Below are positions 10,873 through 23,328 of a stretch of DNA of 64,000 nucleotides, piece after piece. Positions within the stretch are counted from its first letter, which is position 1. Each line of letters begins with the position of its first letter. The position numbers were made by a program, and so were the translations under genes. The notes beneath the pieces are model-generated. The model saw nothing but the letters and a program-made list of their open reading frames with translations, searched no databases and was not told the DNA's origin. Source of the DNA: Allium sativum (Eukaryota; Streptophyta; Magnoliopsida; Asparagales; Amaryllidaceae); NCBI GenBank assembly GCA_030737875.1, contig CM060918.1, forward strand, positions 883,108,403 to 883,172,402, read 5' to 3'.

Positions 10873-12195
10873 CTAAAAAAGAAGAGGGTAGGCAGCGCGT
10901 ATTCTGTCCTCCGTTTCCCAAGTCGTGTCTTCCTCGGCGTCGCTCCACTGAACTTTAACGAGTTTGACTTCGCGGTTGCGTAGCTTTTTCACTTCAGTTC
11001 CTAAGATGCGGGTTGGAACTCTCCTCACAGTTGCTTCACGTTCTACTTCGGCTTCTTCTAGAATGATAGGTTCCAACACTTTCGCAGACTCATGCAAACA
11101 CTTCCGGAGGCGAGATACATGAAAGATGTTGTGAACTCCGGCCAGTCTCTCGGGTAGCTCTAATCTATAGGCCATCTTTCTAACCTTCTCAATGATAGGA
11201 AACGGACCTACAAATCTTGGTGCTAGCTTTCCTATGGATCCAAAATGAACAACGTTCCTTAAAGGTGATACCTTAAGGAAAACCCTGTCCCCAACCTCAA
11301 ACTCAAGGTCGGTCCTTCTTTTGTCGGCGTAGGATTTCTGTCGTTCTTGTGCAGTCTTCATCCTCATTCGTATCAGGTCCACTTTCTCCGAAGTCTCTCG
11401 AATCATGTCTGGCCCAAGTATAAGCTTATCTGTAGACTCCCACCAACAAGTTGGTGATTTGCACGGTCTTCCATACAAGGCTTCGAAGGGTGCCATACCA
11501 ATGGTAGCTTGGTAGCTGTTGTTGTAGGCAAATTCCACTAAAGGAAGGTGATCTTCCCAAGTCCCTCCAAAGTCATGAACGAAAAGTCTCAAAAGATCCT
11601 CTAAAACTCTATTCACCCTTTCCGTCTGGCCATCGGTTTGGGGGTAATAGGCCGTGCCCAAACATAACTGTGTGCCTACAGCTTCTTGCAGTCTCCGCCA
11701 AAACTCGCTTGTGAAGATAGGGTCTCGGTCACTAACACTGCTGGTAGGTATCCCTTGGAGTCGAACTATTTCCTTTAGATAAAGAGATGCCAGAGATGAG
11801 GTAGTCCTTTTACTTTTGATAGGTATGAAGTGGGCGCTTTTAGTAAGCCTATCCACTATTACCCAAATGCTAGTGTTGCCTCTTCTCGACCTAGGCAGTC
11901 CATCAATGAAGTCCATTGAAATGCTCTCCCACTTCCACTGTGGGACCTCTAAAGGATGAAGTAGTCCTCCAGGCTTCTTCTGTTCCGCCTTGACCCTTTG
12001 GCAGGTCATGAACTTAGAGACGAAAAATGCCACGTCTTGTTTCATGCCGCTGCAAAAGAAAGTCCTTTTTATACCCTTGTACATCTTATCACCACCAGGG
12101 TGTATGGTCATCTTGGAATGATGCGCTTCCTCGAGAACCTTCTTTGTCAACTCCTCGATTGTGGGATGCATAATCTTCCATCTCGCCTCAGCCAA
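10873..12195 (-). pseudogene. pol: Element B integrase with chromodomain-like tail
   Basis: A 440-codon open segment, the best preserved part of B. It starts in the zinc-binding N-terminus ([15 protein letters not shown] ... CQRVK). The DDE core follows: MDFIDGLP near residue 96, [12 protein letters not shown] near 160, QTERVNRVLE near 196. The C-terminal domain has GPFPI and FHVSRLRKCLH. It ends in a chromodomain-like module, [15 protein letters not shown] to TWETEDRIRAAYPLLF. Integrase joins element cDNA to host DNA; in chromoviruses the chromodomain biases insertion toward marked chromatin. The upstream pol is separated by a frameshift near 12,180, so it is not expressed as a normal polyprotein. 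Confidence 0.9.
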
Positions 12196-14100
12196 CCCTT
12201 ATCATCGATGGCATACCAACTGAGGTGACTAGAAGCCTCACCCCTAATAAGTTTATCATTCACATCAACAAGCTGAGGGTCTTCTCGTTGTGCAGCCCCT
12301 ATTGAGTCCAGGAGAGTAGGGCGTACTTCGAGAGATGCTAGCAAACCCGGTACAAAATCTGAGGAGGGCCTAAAGTTAAAACTGGCTATGTACTCCAAGC
12401 TTTGCCTTTCCACAAAGAGCGGACTTAAGGTCAGTTTCTTTCGGCTCAACGCGTCTGCTACTACGTTGGCTTTGCCGAGAGTATAGGAAATTTCAAAGTC
12501 ATATGAGGCAAGAAACTCCATCCATCTTTGTTGCCTCAAGTTAAGATCCTTCTGCGAGAAGAGATATTTCAGTGATTTATGGTCAGTTTATAATTCGAAC
12601 TTCTCACCTAGGAGATAATGGCGCCAAGACTTAAGCGCAAAGACGATGGCGGCTAACTCAAGATCATGGGTTGGGTAGTTCTTTTCATGAACTTTTAATT
12701 GTCTTCCACCATACGCTACTACCCTTCTTGCATGAGAACAATACCTAGTCCCGTTCCACATGCATCCGTGTATATTGTGAACATTTTGCTTCCATCTGGG
12801 AAGGTCAGAACTGAGGCTGTTGTGAGAGACCTTTTTAATCGTTGGAAAGCAAACTCGCAGTCCAAATCCCAAGTGAATGCCAGATTCTTCTTTGTTATCC
12901 TTGTGAGTGGGGATGAGATTTTCGCGAAATCCCTAATAAATTTTCGGTAAAAACCGGCTAGCCCAAGAAAGCTTCGAACTTCGGTTGCATTTCTTGGTGT
13001 CTTCCAATCTTGCACTACCACCACTTTCGCGTGGTCCACGGCCAACCCTTCTTTGGACACTATATGCCCCAAAAATCTTACTACTTTTTTTTCCATAAGT
13101 GACACTTGGAGAATTTTGCTTTTAGTTGATGAGCTCGAAGAGTTTCCATGATTTCTTTCAGATGCTGAGCGTGCTCTTCCTCATTCTTTGAGAAGATTAA
13201 GATATCATCTACGAAGACAACCACAAATTTGTTGAGGAATTCTCTGAACACCCTGCTCATTAGGTCTACAAAATAAGCGGGTGCGTTTGTCAAGCCGAAA
13301 GGCATGACAAGCCACTCGAAGAAACCGTCTGGGGTTCTGAACGCCGTTTCATCGATACTATCTTCAACTACTCTTAGATAATGGAACCCAGTTGCCAGAT
13401 CAAGCTGGGAGAAGACCGTCGCACCAACAAGCTGATCAAACAAATCGTCGATTCAGGGAAGAGGGTGCCTATTTTTCTTGGTCAATTTGTTTAACTCCCT
13501 ATAGTCAACGCAAAGGCGAAGCGAACCGTCCGCTTTGGTTGCGAACACCACTGGAGCACCACATTCCGAAATGCTCCGTCTAATGAACCCTTTTTCGAGA
13601 AGTTCTTTAACCTACTTACTGAGCTCCTTTCTCTCCCTTGGAGCCATGTGTCTGACATGTAAAGCTACAGGCTTCGCGTTATCCACAACATATATGGGGA
13701 AGTCTATTTCCCGCCTCGGAGGTAAGCCTTTCACCTCCTCAAAGACATCCGGATATTCCCAGACTACTCTAACTGCTTGCAAATTTACATCAGAAGCATC
13801 AAGCGACTCTAGATAACTAAGCATAACAGCATTCAAGGGATTACAAGAAATTTCTAGAGTGTTACTAAGCCGAGTTAAGAGTCTAACCACTCTTTTCTCA
13901 CAATCAAGAATGGCACTATTACGTGATAACTAGTCCATGCCTAAGATCAAACCATATCCTGAAAGCCTAAGACAAAGGCATTACAACTAAACTCAACGCT
14001 GAGAATAGAGATTTTCAAACCCAAACAAACCATTGACAAGTAAGCGGAGCCCCCAATTGGATTTGAAACTACTAAGGGATCTTCTACCATACTAGGTCTA
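12180..14100 (-). pseudogene. pol: Element B protease end, RT and RNase H pseudogene
   Basis: Segments in sense order: protease-RT linker at 13890-13612 ([19 protein letters not shown]), then RT with stops at 13609 (TAG) and near 13453 (TGA in LP*IDDL). RT palm follows at 13443-13081 with [19 protein letters not shown] and the FVDD box. A frameshift at a poly-T run near 13,090 leads to [10 protein letters not shown] and the RNase H Asp in YTDACGTG (13105-12719). Another shift near 12,720 leads to [26 protein letters not shown] at 12588 precedes [10 protein letters not shown], and ADALSR ends RNase H. At least three frameshifts and three stops. The two RT stops fit C-to-T change. Confidence 0.88.
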
Positions 14101-15181
14101 GATGTAGAGATTCTACTAAGGCAGATGATATAAAAGAGTGTGATGCGCCAGAGTCAAAAAGTGTACGAACTGGATGATCATAAAGATAGACTACACTTTC
14201 TACAGAAATATTACTACCTCGTTCCTGCTGAGGTGCCACTAGCGCATTAACCTGACCCCCTGAAGTGGATCCAGCTTTCTGTCCCTGCCCTTTCTTCTTT
14301 GGGCAGTCCTTAGCTTGGTGCCCAATCTCTCCACAATGAAAGCAACCACCCATCTCCGCCTTTCTTTTCTGGCAGTCTTTCGATATATGGCCCACAATGC
14401 CACAGAAATTGCACCTTCTCTTCTCACGGGGCTTATTGTTCTTCCCTCCTTTCTTGAAGTCTGTTTTCTTTGCTTGTAGACCTTCTTTCTTCTCTTCCAC
14501 CTTAGTTTCTTTCTTACCGTGGTCTTCCTCGTGTAGCAACGCCATGTCCACCAAGCTTTCATAAGTCGCTCCTGTGGATACATGGGTCATGGCAAGGCTG
14601 TGTAGAGGCTCATTCAAGCCCTTGACGAAGGGAAGTGCCTTCTTGTGTTGGGTGTTTACTAAGTCTAACCCAAATCTGGCCAGCTGATTAAACTGATTAA
14701 CATAGTCCCTGATCGTCATGCTCCCCTGTTTCAGAGTTAGGAACTTCTCCATTTGCAGGCTTCTTTCATATTGGGAGAGAAATTTCATTTCAAACCTTGT
14801 CCTGAAATCTTCCCATGTTTCCACCGCCCTCTGAGCATTGGTAACTTCCCACCAATAGGAAGCTTCATCCTTAAGCAACCATACCGCTAGTTGTCCTTTT
14901 GCCTGTCATCAACCCCGAAGATGACAAACAGATCCTCAGTCTCCTTTAGCCAGTTTCTTGCCCCTACAAAGGATTCTGTCCCATAAAAGTCTTTTCAACC
15001 CATTGCCTTGAAGTCTCTACATGTTTTTGCGAAGGCATTTCCATGAGGAGGTGGAGGAGGAGGAGGAACCGTGGCCACTGGAGGAGGGATGTCTGCTGGG
15101 CCCACACCATTGGCCCTTGCTTTTAAGTACCTTCTAAACCAGCCGGGAATCGGCACTACTTCCGGGAGGTTAAGGTCTCCA
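14084..15181 (-). pseudogene. gag: Element B gag and protease start, start codon lost
   Basis: Alignment with the E gag start (CAGCATGGCTG) shows CAGCAAGTCTG here, so the initiator ATG is AAG at about 15181. The N-terminus is proline-rich (VPPPPPPPHG). A stop lies where E reads MGGKTF, and a one-base deletion near 14,890 breaks FGVDDRQ. From 14878 to 14084 it is open: [29 protein letters not shown], knuckles CNFCGIVGHISKDC and CFHCGEIGHQAKDC, then the protease motif [14 protein letters not shown] frameshift after LHLDL near 14,090 ends it. Basic KKE-rich sequence precedes the knuckles. Confidence 0.9.
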
Positions 15182-15358
15182 GACTTGCTGAAACAGAAAG
15201 GAAAAATTCAAAACGAAGGGTAGAGAGAGATAGATGGGGCACGTGGCTTTGGGGGATTTTGTCTTTTATAAATATAACACTTTTTCTTGAAAAATGCTTC
15301 TTTAAACTTTCTTTTTGAAAACAATTTCAAAAACTTTTATCTTATTTGGTAAGCCTAT

Positions 15359-15370
15359 GCTCTGATACCA
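15359..15370 (-). other. Primer binding site, element B
   Basis: Minus strand TGGTATCAGAGC, 2 bp inside the 5' LTR. The leader between it and gag (15182-15358) is non-coding. Confidence 0.92.
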
Positions 15371-16475
15371 AGTGAAATACCCCACCTCCGTTAAGGTCAC
15401 TCACAAAGGGAATGCCTTAATTTTGGTGGAGGTTTATAAGCAAAAGCCACAGATAAACTCAAGACAGATATAAATACACATATTTTAAACAGCGGAAAAC
15501 AAACAGACTTTTTATTTCATCAATATGTGTTCAAAACATAACATTCCATAATTGTCTCAAAATACTTCCATCATTACAACCTCATAACTGTCTTGATTTT
15601 TAAAGAAGCATAGAACATAAATAAAGTGACAAAAATCCACAAAGTGATATCCAAAGCCATAATCCGAGCAAAAGAGATCCAAATCATACATCTACGTTCT
15701 TGGAGCTTGTATAGAGCCTCACTGAGCTAAGCTGTTTCCTCCCTGTGGACCTGGAGGGGGGGGGGGGGAACGAAAGGAAAGAAGACAAAAAGAAAATAGG
15801 GTCAGACATAAAGCCTGAGTAAATCTAGTAACTCTTCAGTATGTGAATAAGAAAAGGGCCTGATAGATATATACTGAAAATAGGATGGTGTCACAAGCTA
15901 AGGGAGTGTCGAATGTACTATCGCACCCATACTATATCTCTGCATCCACTTGAGTTTACTCTAACTGGCACCCCATGGTGAGGGTGAAGTGATCCCCAAC
16001 ATTATTTAATGATCAGCTCCTACTCGCGTTATCATGTGTTATACGGCCGCCAAGAATTGTAGATACCTATGCTGGCCCCACCATGGGGTGTATCAAGACC
16101 CATGGTGGCAGCACTGACACAAATTCTAGAAGGCATAGGTTATACTACTGGTGTCCCCAGTGCCCTGGTTGTCTGCTCCAGAGTGTGTGCACGCCCGCAA
16201 CCCGTTAGACCTGCACTGTGCACCCACCGCCGTCGTTTGACCGCTTACAATCAGCCCAGTAATCATGCCTCACCCTGCCTAGTTTTAGGGTACCGTTGAT
16301 ACCTAACTTGGGTTACTGATGAAACGGGTCCCTCATTACCAGGATTTTCTAGTCAAACACATTAATTGGTTAAGTGTCTGTATTTACCTAACCCCACCCA
16401 TCAATGTTGAATTTGGTTAAGTGTTATAGTTGACTTAACCCTACCATCTGTCCTTAGCCTCTTGGGAGCACCTGA

Positions 16476-16672
16476 CCACTCACATTAGACAGGTACTGCT
16501 ATGGTTACTGGATATGCCTGTCGGTTCCGAGCAGGTTTACATCGTAGCTGAGTCTAACCTCGGGTCATTATTGGGCTCAATGCTTAACCACCCACATTGG
16601 ATAGGTATTGTTGTGACTACTGGACAGCCGGGTGGTTCCGGGCAGGTTTACATCACAACTCAATCCAACCAC
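16476..16672 (-). other. Covarying double stem-loop, B 5' LTR
   Basis: Same module as 8260-8457. The GTTGTGA/TCACAAC stem is intact. The other stem has two changes (GCTACGAT/ACCATAGC in sense), giving two A-C mismatches in RNA, so this copy is partly degraded. Confidence 0.7.
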
Positions 16673-17924
16673 GGGTTAAGCATATCGTGTTTACTAAATT
16701 TACATATTATATTACTTCTCAATTATATATGTAAATGTCATATCTTTTATTTTTGGGTATAACAATTCATACCGCTTTAAATGTCATTGTCGTTGGCATG
16801 TGCCAAACATGCCAACATATATTTTCAATGTTTTACACCCAGCGTTGTTACCCCCGTTTGTAACGTTTGCAGCATTATAACAAATGTTGGGCTCGACACA
16901 ATTCGACCCAACTTTATAAACGTGAGAAAAAGGGGAAAATCAACAACATGTAATATTTTACAACACATAAGGGTGTGTGGCGCATGAACTTACAATTTAG
17001 CGATTCAACTAACATATAATATGAGTCATGTGAACTTGCATTCAAATCAATGTATAACTAAGTGGGTGACATATGAAATTGCATAGTTTAGGCTTACACA
17101 ACTTGTGTTTAAATATGTTTAACTTGGCATAATGTCAAACACAAAACTAGCATGATGTATATTCACCAAAAGGTCCAATTATAACATTTAATCACATAGC
17201 CTATTTCAACATGAACTTGCATAGTGTTTGAAACCGAAACGATACTTAACATAGATACACTTGCAAATAAACATGAACTTGCATAGTTTATGAAACACAA
17301 ACGATACTTAACATTGATCCAATTATACTTGCAAATAAACATGGAAGTGATATAATAGGTTTTGGGTCATGTAGGCATAAAAGGTTTCAAGTCTAAATCA
17401 AGTTTACATAAGCCTTAATTTAGGCTTAATGAATGTATAAGGTCCATGTCATAGGTATAAACAAAAAGGGATCAATTTCTAGTTTTTGCCACAAACTTAC
17501 AAGTGCCATTGTTTTCATATACAATTGTTCAATAGGCTTGCATCAATCAATTTATGCCACAAACATCAATACACAAGTCATGATAGAACCATCACAATAC
17601 ATAGAATTTATACAACACAATAACACAATTCTATTTTCATTTACATCGAATCACATCACAATTCTTATTCATATTCTGAAAGGTCACTATACGTACAACG
17701 AATGCAGAATCTTGAATTCTGGATTCTGAATTCTGAAATTGAGTTGCGCTCCTTTGGGTAGACTAACGTTGCGTTGATAAATTTGATTTAGACTTTAATC
17801 TTCTTTTTTGTTTGTTTGATTCGTCTCTAGGCTTTTCCTTGATGGCTATGTTCAATTCCTCCCTAGCAGCATGACGACTCCTTCCTCATTTTTTTGTGTG
17901 AATTTTCAGTTGAGACTTAGGGTG

Positions 17925-17933
17925 TATTTATAG
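17925..17933 (-). promoter_or_regulatory. TATA box of B 5' LTR
   Basis: CTATAAATA on the minus strand. This is the LTR that would drive transcription of B. Confidence 0.7.
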
Positions 17934-18080
17934 ATTTTTAAGTTGTTTTGAGCCATCAGATGAAGACAAGAGGAATCTAGATCATTCAGAGTTCAAAGAG
18001 CCAATCAAGAGGTGATATGTCAGCCCCAGTGACATACTGAGCCATAGAAATTCGAGCCAGAGCCAGACCTGGCCAGCCAG

Positions 18081-18198
18081 GTCGACCAGGCAGGTCGACA
18101 CCCAGGTCGACACTATGGTCGACCTGGGGGGGACCAGTTCGACACTATGGTCGACCTGGGGTGACCTGGTCGACACCATGGTCGACCCTATGGTCGAC
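18081..18198. promoter_or_regulatory. GTCGAC palindrome cluster in B U3 (5' LTR)
   Basis: Eight GTCGAC hexamers and one decayed copy (AGTTCGAC), about 150-270 bp upstream of TATA. The copy that is decayed in the 3' LTR (GGTTGAC) is intact here and vice versa. Confidence 0.7.
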
Positions 18199-18479
18199 CT
18201 GGTCTCTTGGGCGGGAATTTTCCAGCCCAGCTCAGTTTGAACATGAAATTCGAAATTTGAAATTTAAACTGAGCTGTTTGAATTTAAATTCTATTCTGAA
18301 ACTTCCGAAGACCATAACTCCTTCATACGCAGTCCAATTCACGCAAACTCGGACTCTATCTCATGCAGAATTTCGAGACAAACGCAATGCCATAACCCGT
18401 TTCCCTAAATTCTTTCATTTAGGATTAATTATACTTTAATTTGTGAAGCTTAGTGTTATAGAATTCACGGGGTGTTACA

Positions 18480-18484
18480 GTTGT
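18480..18484. repeat. Target site duplication of B, right copy (GTTGT)
   Basis: Matches 7156-7160 exactly. Confidence 0.95.
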
Positions 18485-18926
18485 AAAATTGTGATGTTAT
18501 CATTTATGTTGTAAATTCTGTGATGTTATCATCTATGTTGTAAAGTTGTGATGTTAGCATCCATGTTGTAATTCTATGATTATGTATTCATAGTGATGTT
18601 TCATATGCTAGTTTGGTTATGTTGATTCATATGATAAATCATATGTATGTATGCAAGTTAGGATGTTAATTGAGACATAGATCATATGCAAGTTAGTGAA
18701 AATTTTATGCATAACCTTACATGTTTCATGACATCTATTTTAGATATAAAAAGTTAGGCTATGACATGTGTGAGTTATATGCTAAATTTTACATGCTATT
18801 TTACATGTTTAGATGCAAGTTCACACCATCGTTATGTTCCATAAATCACATATGCAAGTTTATATAAATATATGTGTTTGGAGTATGAAACATGTTATGT
18901 AAGTTTGTGGTTATTGCCTATGCAAG
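18485..18926 (+). repeat. Element H LTR, second part
   Basis: Continuation of the 6409-7160 LTR after B. A 29-bp repeat (GTGATGTTATCATCTATGTTG core) has copies at 18491, 18520 and 18548, and a related copy just left of B (7142-7160), so it spans the B insertion point. The rest is ATATGCAAGTT-rich, like the same zone of the D LTR. It is cut at 18926 by C; the rest of H is outside the window. Confidence 0.8.
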
Positions 18927-20189
18927 TGTAATGACCCGTATTCTACACATCATAGGATCGTAGAATATTTATTTCTTTTCTGTATGAAGTCGTATGGTCA
19001 TGTAACTTTGGGAAACATCCATTAGAGTCATTTCCCATGTTCATGATTTTTGTCGATTTTTAAATGACCATTTTGGCCCTAGTTGGTACTTTTTTGGCCA
19101 TAACTTTTGATTAGAAAGGAATTTTGGCCTAACACCACATCCATTGGATTTGTTTGATGGTTTACCTTTCCATAGAGTGGTCATAATAGCCAAACGGACT
19201 TACCGTTTGGGAGATATGGCTGAAGTAAGGTTTGGAGGGTGAAAAACTGCTTAACCAGGCCAAATCGGTTGATTAGTTAGTAGGCCCATAACCCATTTCG
19301 GGATTAGGGTTATGGGAAGGCTGAAATGAGATAGAGGATCATTCCATTTCAGTTTTCTAGCCTCCACTTATCACCAAGGAACCCTAAAAATGGCCTCCAA
19401 CCTCTAAATCACCTCCAAATCATCTTTTGGTCAAGGATTTGGCTTAGCAACCTCTAATCAAGGGAGATCTACACCAAAGCAACATTGGAGCTACTGTTTA
19501 GCATTGGGATTCACATCAAATCAGAGATTTATTTCAGATCTTAGTTTATTTGTGGCTAAGGTGAGTGATTTGCATAGTTTTACACTAATTATGGCTAGCT
19601 AAGGGTGATTAGTGTTAATTAGCGAATTTAAACATGATAAAATTCGGGAAAAATGTTCATAAATTCTTAAATGATGTTTTAGACCTCTGATATGAATTTG
19701 GGTTTATTTGGTTAAGTTTTGCTAATCCTATCATTAGTTTCACCTAAACATGCTTAAGGGAAAATATGGAATTTTGGGTATGTTTGATCCATTTTAGCCT
19801 ATCATATTAATGTTTTGATGTTTGTGGTTGATTTTGCATGTTGCTATGACTGTATGATATGCTTTGTGGTTGATTTCAATAGTTAGAATGGTCGAAAATG
19901 TCGTCGAATGGCGTAAAAACTTGCTGGAACAGTTTCAGAAAACAGTGCAGGGTTCAGATCGGATCAGATATGGGGCTCGGATCGGATATGTTGAACTGAG
20001 CAAGGAATTCGATCGGATCGGAACCCAACACTTGGGAAAAGTGGCAAAAAGGAAGGCCACGCTAGCTGAACTGGGATGGGATCGGATTAGGGAGTAGGGA
20101 TTGGAGCGGATAGAGGAGAATGGATAGGATCGAAGCACGTAAAGGATGAGGAGGCGGATCGGAGCGGAAGCATGAACTGGAGGGGAAGT

Positions 20190-20335
20190 GGCACCCGACC
20201 CGAACCGAGGATAAACGCCCGACCCGAACAGATGGAGGACACCCGACCCGAACCGCACCAGAAGAAAACCCGACCCGAACAGATGGAGGATACCCGACCC
20301 GAACCGATGGCTTGAAGAGGAACCCGACCCGACCC
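20190..20335. repeat. CCCGACCCGAAC interspersed repeat in C LTR
   Basis: The word CCCGACCCGAAC or a near copy recurs about six times at irregular 20-40 bp spacing. It is GC-rich against an AT-rich background. Confidence 0.8.
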
Positions 20336-20507
20336 AGTATTGACCAATAACCCGAGATGCAAAGGTAGTCCGATATGGGAAGTTAGAGCTCAGGATCCAG
20401 TAGGGAACCGATGAGTTCACTTCATGGTTGGACTTTGCTGCGGGACGTGTGCTAAGGAGTTGTCGACGTTCATAACTTCGATTCACCACTAAAAATGAAT
20501 GATGGGC

Positions 20508-20819
20508 TACTTATCAGTGCAGTAGGGTCACTATGACCTGAGGGGCAAGGTGATGGTAGCAAGACTACGTTATCAGTGCATTAGGGTCATTATGACCTGA
20601 GGGGCAAGGTGATGCGTAGTAAGACTATGAGCCAGCGCAGATGGGGTGAACAACTCCATGGGGCAAGTGGACATAGTAGGGATTGGTAAGGCTATGAGCC
20701 AGCGCAGATGGGGTGAATAATTCCATGGGGCAAGTGGGCATAGCGAGGAATTAGTGGCTACGTTATCAGTGCAGTGAAGCCATTTATGACTTCATGGGGC
20801 AGAGTGATCGTAGCAAGGC
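20508..20819. repeat. Five-unit tandem array in C LTR
   Basis: Five units of about 55-67 bp start near 20508, 20571, 20633, 20699 and 20765. Units 1, 2 and 5 begin TTATCAGTGCA; units 3 and 4 begin CCAGCGCAGATGGGGTGAA. All share CATGGGGCA or GAGGGGCA about 30-40 bp in. Confidence 0.8.
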
Positions 20820-21567
20820 ATGTGGGGTGATCGAAGTGGTGAATATCGTATGCTTTACGCACTGAGTGAGAGAAGTGAGGATGGATGCTATGTTTGATTG
20901 TTTGCCATCACTATGACATGCACACCTCCCCCACCTCCGTATCTTTACACCGTTTGATATGGTACCTTAGAGTGTTGTACAGTATGTAGTGCTAACTCTT
21001 TGGTTGCAGGTCCAGGTTCAGGTATGTTTTAGTCTACCTGTTATTGTTCACTTTAGATGCTTATCGCTCATACCAGGCTTTATGTATGACCCAGAGTTTT
21101 ATGTCTCCTCTTATTACTTTGGGTGCTCACACGAGCAGACTAGAGACAGGTTAGCTGGTGATGCGCGAGTAGCTGATTCGGAGGCGGGCAGGAGGCTTCC
21201 ACGTATGATATATATATATGCACATTCTCCCTGTGTCGTTGGTGGTCGCTACTTGGGCATTAGTAGTGTACCTCATCTATCTTACTTTTTCTTGGAGACA
21301 GTTTGAAAGTTGTAATAAGCTGTATTTTGGATTTCCGCTGCCATGATGTTTGCTTCTGGTTTTCAGCTTATGCACTGTCTCACCTGTTTTATGTCAAGTA
21401 TGTTATTATTATATTTTATTCTATGCGCTGCGAGACATTCTACAGGTTCTTTGTATGTTCATTTCCTTCTTCCTTTTCCTTCTGACGACCCGTTCCATGC
21501 TAACTGGACATGAGTACAGCGCACTTTTGGAGTAAATGTCGGTTGGTGCGGGGCGGGCCGTCACAGT

Positions 21568-21579
21568 TGGTATCAGAGC
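21568..21579 (+). other. Primer binding site, element C
   Basis: TGGTATCAGAGC two bases after the LTR end. The leader 21580-21762 is non-coding. Confidence 0.92.
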
Positions 21580-21762
21580 TCTAGGTTGCGTAGTTAACCT
21601 AGGGAAAGACACCAGGGAGAGATAGTACATATATGAGAGCGCGTATTTGTAATTACTTTGGTTTTCAAAAGCTATATATATACTATTAGTAGTATAAGAT
21701 GAAGTCGCACTGCACTAGCACCACTATGGGGTCGTTAATCGTTTCCCTTTTTCAGATTAACG

Positions 21763-23328
21763 ATGAGCCGAGACACGAGGGGTGCTGGTAGAGGGACCAA
21801 CCAAGGGAACGCCGCTGACATGAGGGCGATGTTTACCAACCTCATGAGAGACATGCTTAGAGAAGTGCAAGGGGCAGTTCCCAATCCCGGAGTTGGTGTT
21901 GGCCCAGTAGTGCAGGCGCCTAGGGTCGATTTCGCCAAGTTGTGCAAGGATTACACTAATCTTGGTGGGAAGCCGTTCCACGGAATGGAGTCGGCCACAG
22001 ATGTTCAAGATTGGATGGATAGCTGTGATCGTATCTTCGATGACTTGGGTCTTGAGGGTGCGATGAAGAGAAGGTTAGCGTCTCGTCAGCTGCAAGGGCG
22101 AGCGATGAATTGGTGGAATGCCATTAGAACAGCTACTCCAGAGGATCAGGTTACCTGGGATCAGTTCAAGGCTCGCTTTAGCCAGAAGTTTATTCCAGCT
22201 GCCTAGAAGTCAGTGTTGTTTAAGAGGTTCTTGGAACTCAAGCAGAACGGAAGGGCAGTTTCTGATTATATTCCTGAGTTCGACACTTTGTCGAAGTATG
22301 GACTGTCTCTTATCGATACTCCTGAAAAGAAGAATGAGAAGTTCATTACTGGCTTGGATGAATACTTGGGGGAAAGGCTTATCAATCACATCGATGAGAC
22401 TTTTGAATCGATTGTGGGGAAAGCTTTGAGATCGGAGAGTCTTTACCCTAAGTCAAAGACTGAGGCTGCATCTGCAGAAGAGCCAATGCCGCAAGCAGGC
22501 GGTGGAGGCAAGAATAACTCTCAGAATAAGAGGAAGCAGGACCAATCTAAAGGTGGCCAGAAAAAGAGCAAGAAGGATGTTGAGTGCTTCAGCTGTGGAA
22601 AGAAGGCCCATTATGCTAAAGAATGTCGGGCCAAGCCAGCGGAAAGGAAGTGCTACAACTGTGGTCAAGTGGGACATCATAAGGATAAGTGTCCGCAACC
22701 TCTTAAGGAGAAGCAGATTGTGAAAGCATATGCTATTGATGCTGTTCCTTCTTCGTCGAATGCCCCAACTGCGGCGGAGAAAGGAAAGAATGTTGTTATT
22801 CAAGGTATGCTTTCTATTTATGATGTACCAGCTCGAGTTTTGTTTGATACTGGGGCTTCCCGTTCCTTCATATCTAGTGACCTGGTAGATAGGTTGGGAC
22901 TGGAACCCGAGATAGTCGATAGACCATTGGTTGTGACGAATCCGATTGGTGGTTCGACTAGCCTTAGTATGATTTGCAGGAATTTGGTCTTATCGAGTCA
23001 TGGATGTATGTTTGTATGTGATTGCTTTGTTTTGGGCTTTACTAGGTATGACATTATATTGGGAGTCGATTGGCTCCAAAGATACGGGGTGGTGGTAGAC
23101 TGTGAGGGCTTTTTGGTGACAGTGAGGGCGGATGATGGGCGGAGGGTAGTGTTTGGTAGCCTCCCTAGTGATGGGGTTATGGCTAGTTTTGTAAATTCCC
23201 TCGACATCCCGTAGGATGAGTTGTCAGATGTGCCCGTGGTTGGCCAGTATCCGGACGTCTTCGAGGAGGTGACCGGGCTTCCACCACACCGAGAGATTGA
23301 GTTCCGTATTGATTTAGTGAAAGATGCC
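21763..23328 (+). pseudogene. gag: Element C gag-protease pseudogene
   Basis: One frame from the ATG at 21763 with two nonsense codons, TAG at 22204 and TAG at 23212, and no frameshift. The gag core has RQLQGRAMNWWNAI, FKARFSQKFIPAA, FLELKQNGRAVSDYIPEFD and FITGLDEYLGERL. A Gln/Lys-rich linker follows, then knuckles CFSCGKKAHYAKEC and CYNCGQVGHHKDKC near residues 280-320. The protease has LFDTGASRSFISSDLV and DIILGVDWLQRYGV. The PR-RT linker [19 protein letters not shown] precedes the D insertion at 23328. The gag differs clearly from D and E, so C is another lineage within the group. Confidence 0.9.
23324..23328. repeat. Target site duplication of D, left copy (ATGCC)
   Basis: ATGCC immediately before the D LTR, repeated at 34742. 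Confidence 0.96.

Larger units (their letters stand above)
7161..18479 (-). mobile_element. Element B: complete but dead Tekay-like chromovirus
   Basis: 11,319 bp on the minus strand, flanked by GTTGT duplications. LTRs are 3105 and 3107 bp. PBS, gag, PR, RT, RNase H, IN, chromodomain-like tail and polypurine tract are in canonical order. LTR copies differ by a few percent by eye, so it is older than D, E and F. It is inserted within the H LTR, inside a 29-bp tandem repeat. Confidence 0.95.
15373..18479 (-). repeat. Element B 5' LTR
   Basis: Pairs with 7161-10265. On the plus strand it starts TGAAATACCCC and ends GGGGTGTTACA. It carries the same TATA, GTCGAC cluster and stem-loop pair. The G run at 15756-15768 is 13 long. 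No coding content. Confidence 0.95.
18927..21565 (+). repeat. Element C 5' LTR
   Basis: 2639 bp, starting TGTAATGACCCG and ending GCCGTCACA before the PBS. It is shorter and unlike the B, D, E and F LTRs, and I do not find the double stem-loop in it. It holds GATCGGATCGG-type repeats (19950-20130) and the two tandem arrays listed next. No clear TATA box seen. Confidence 0.88.

Noticed and set aside
19935..20489. 184-codon minus-strand frame in the C LTR
   Set aside because: It is created by GC-rich simple repeats (Arg/Ser/Gly-rich low complexity) on the strand opposite to the element.
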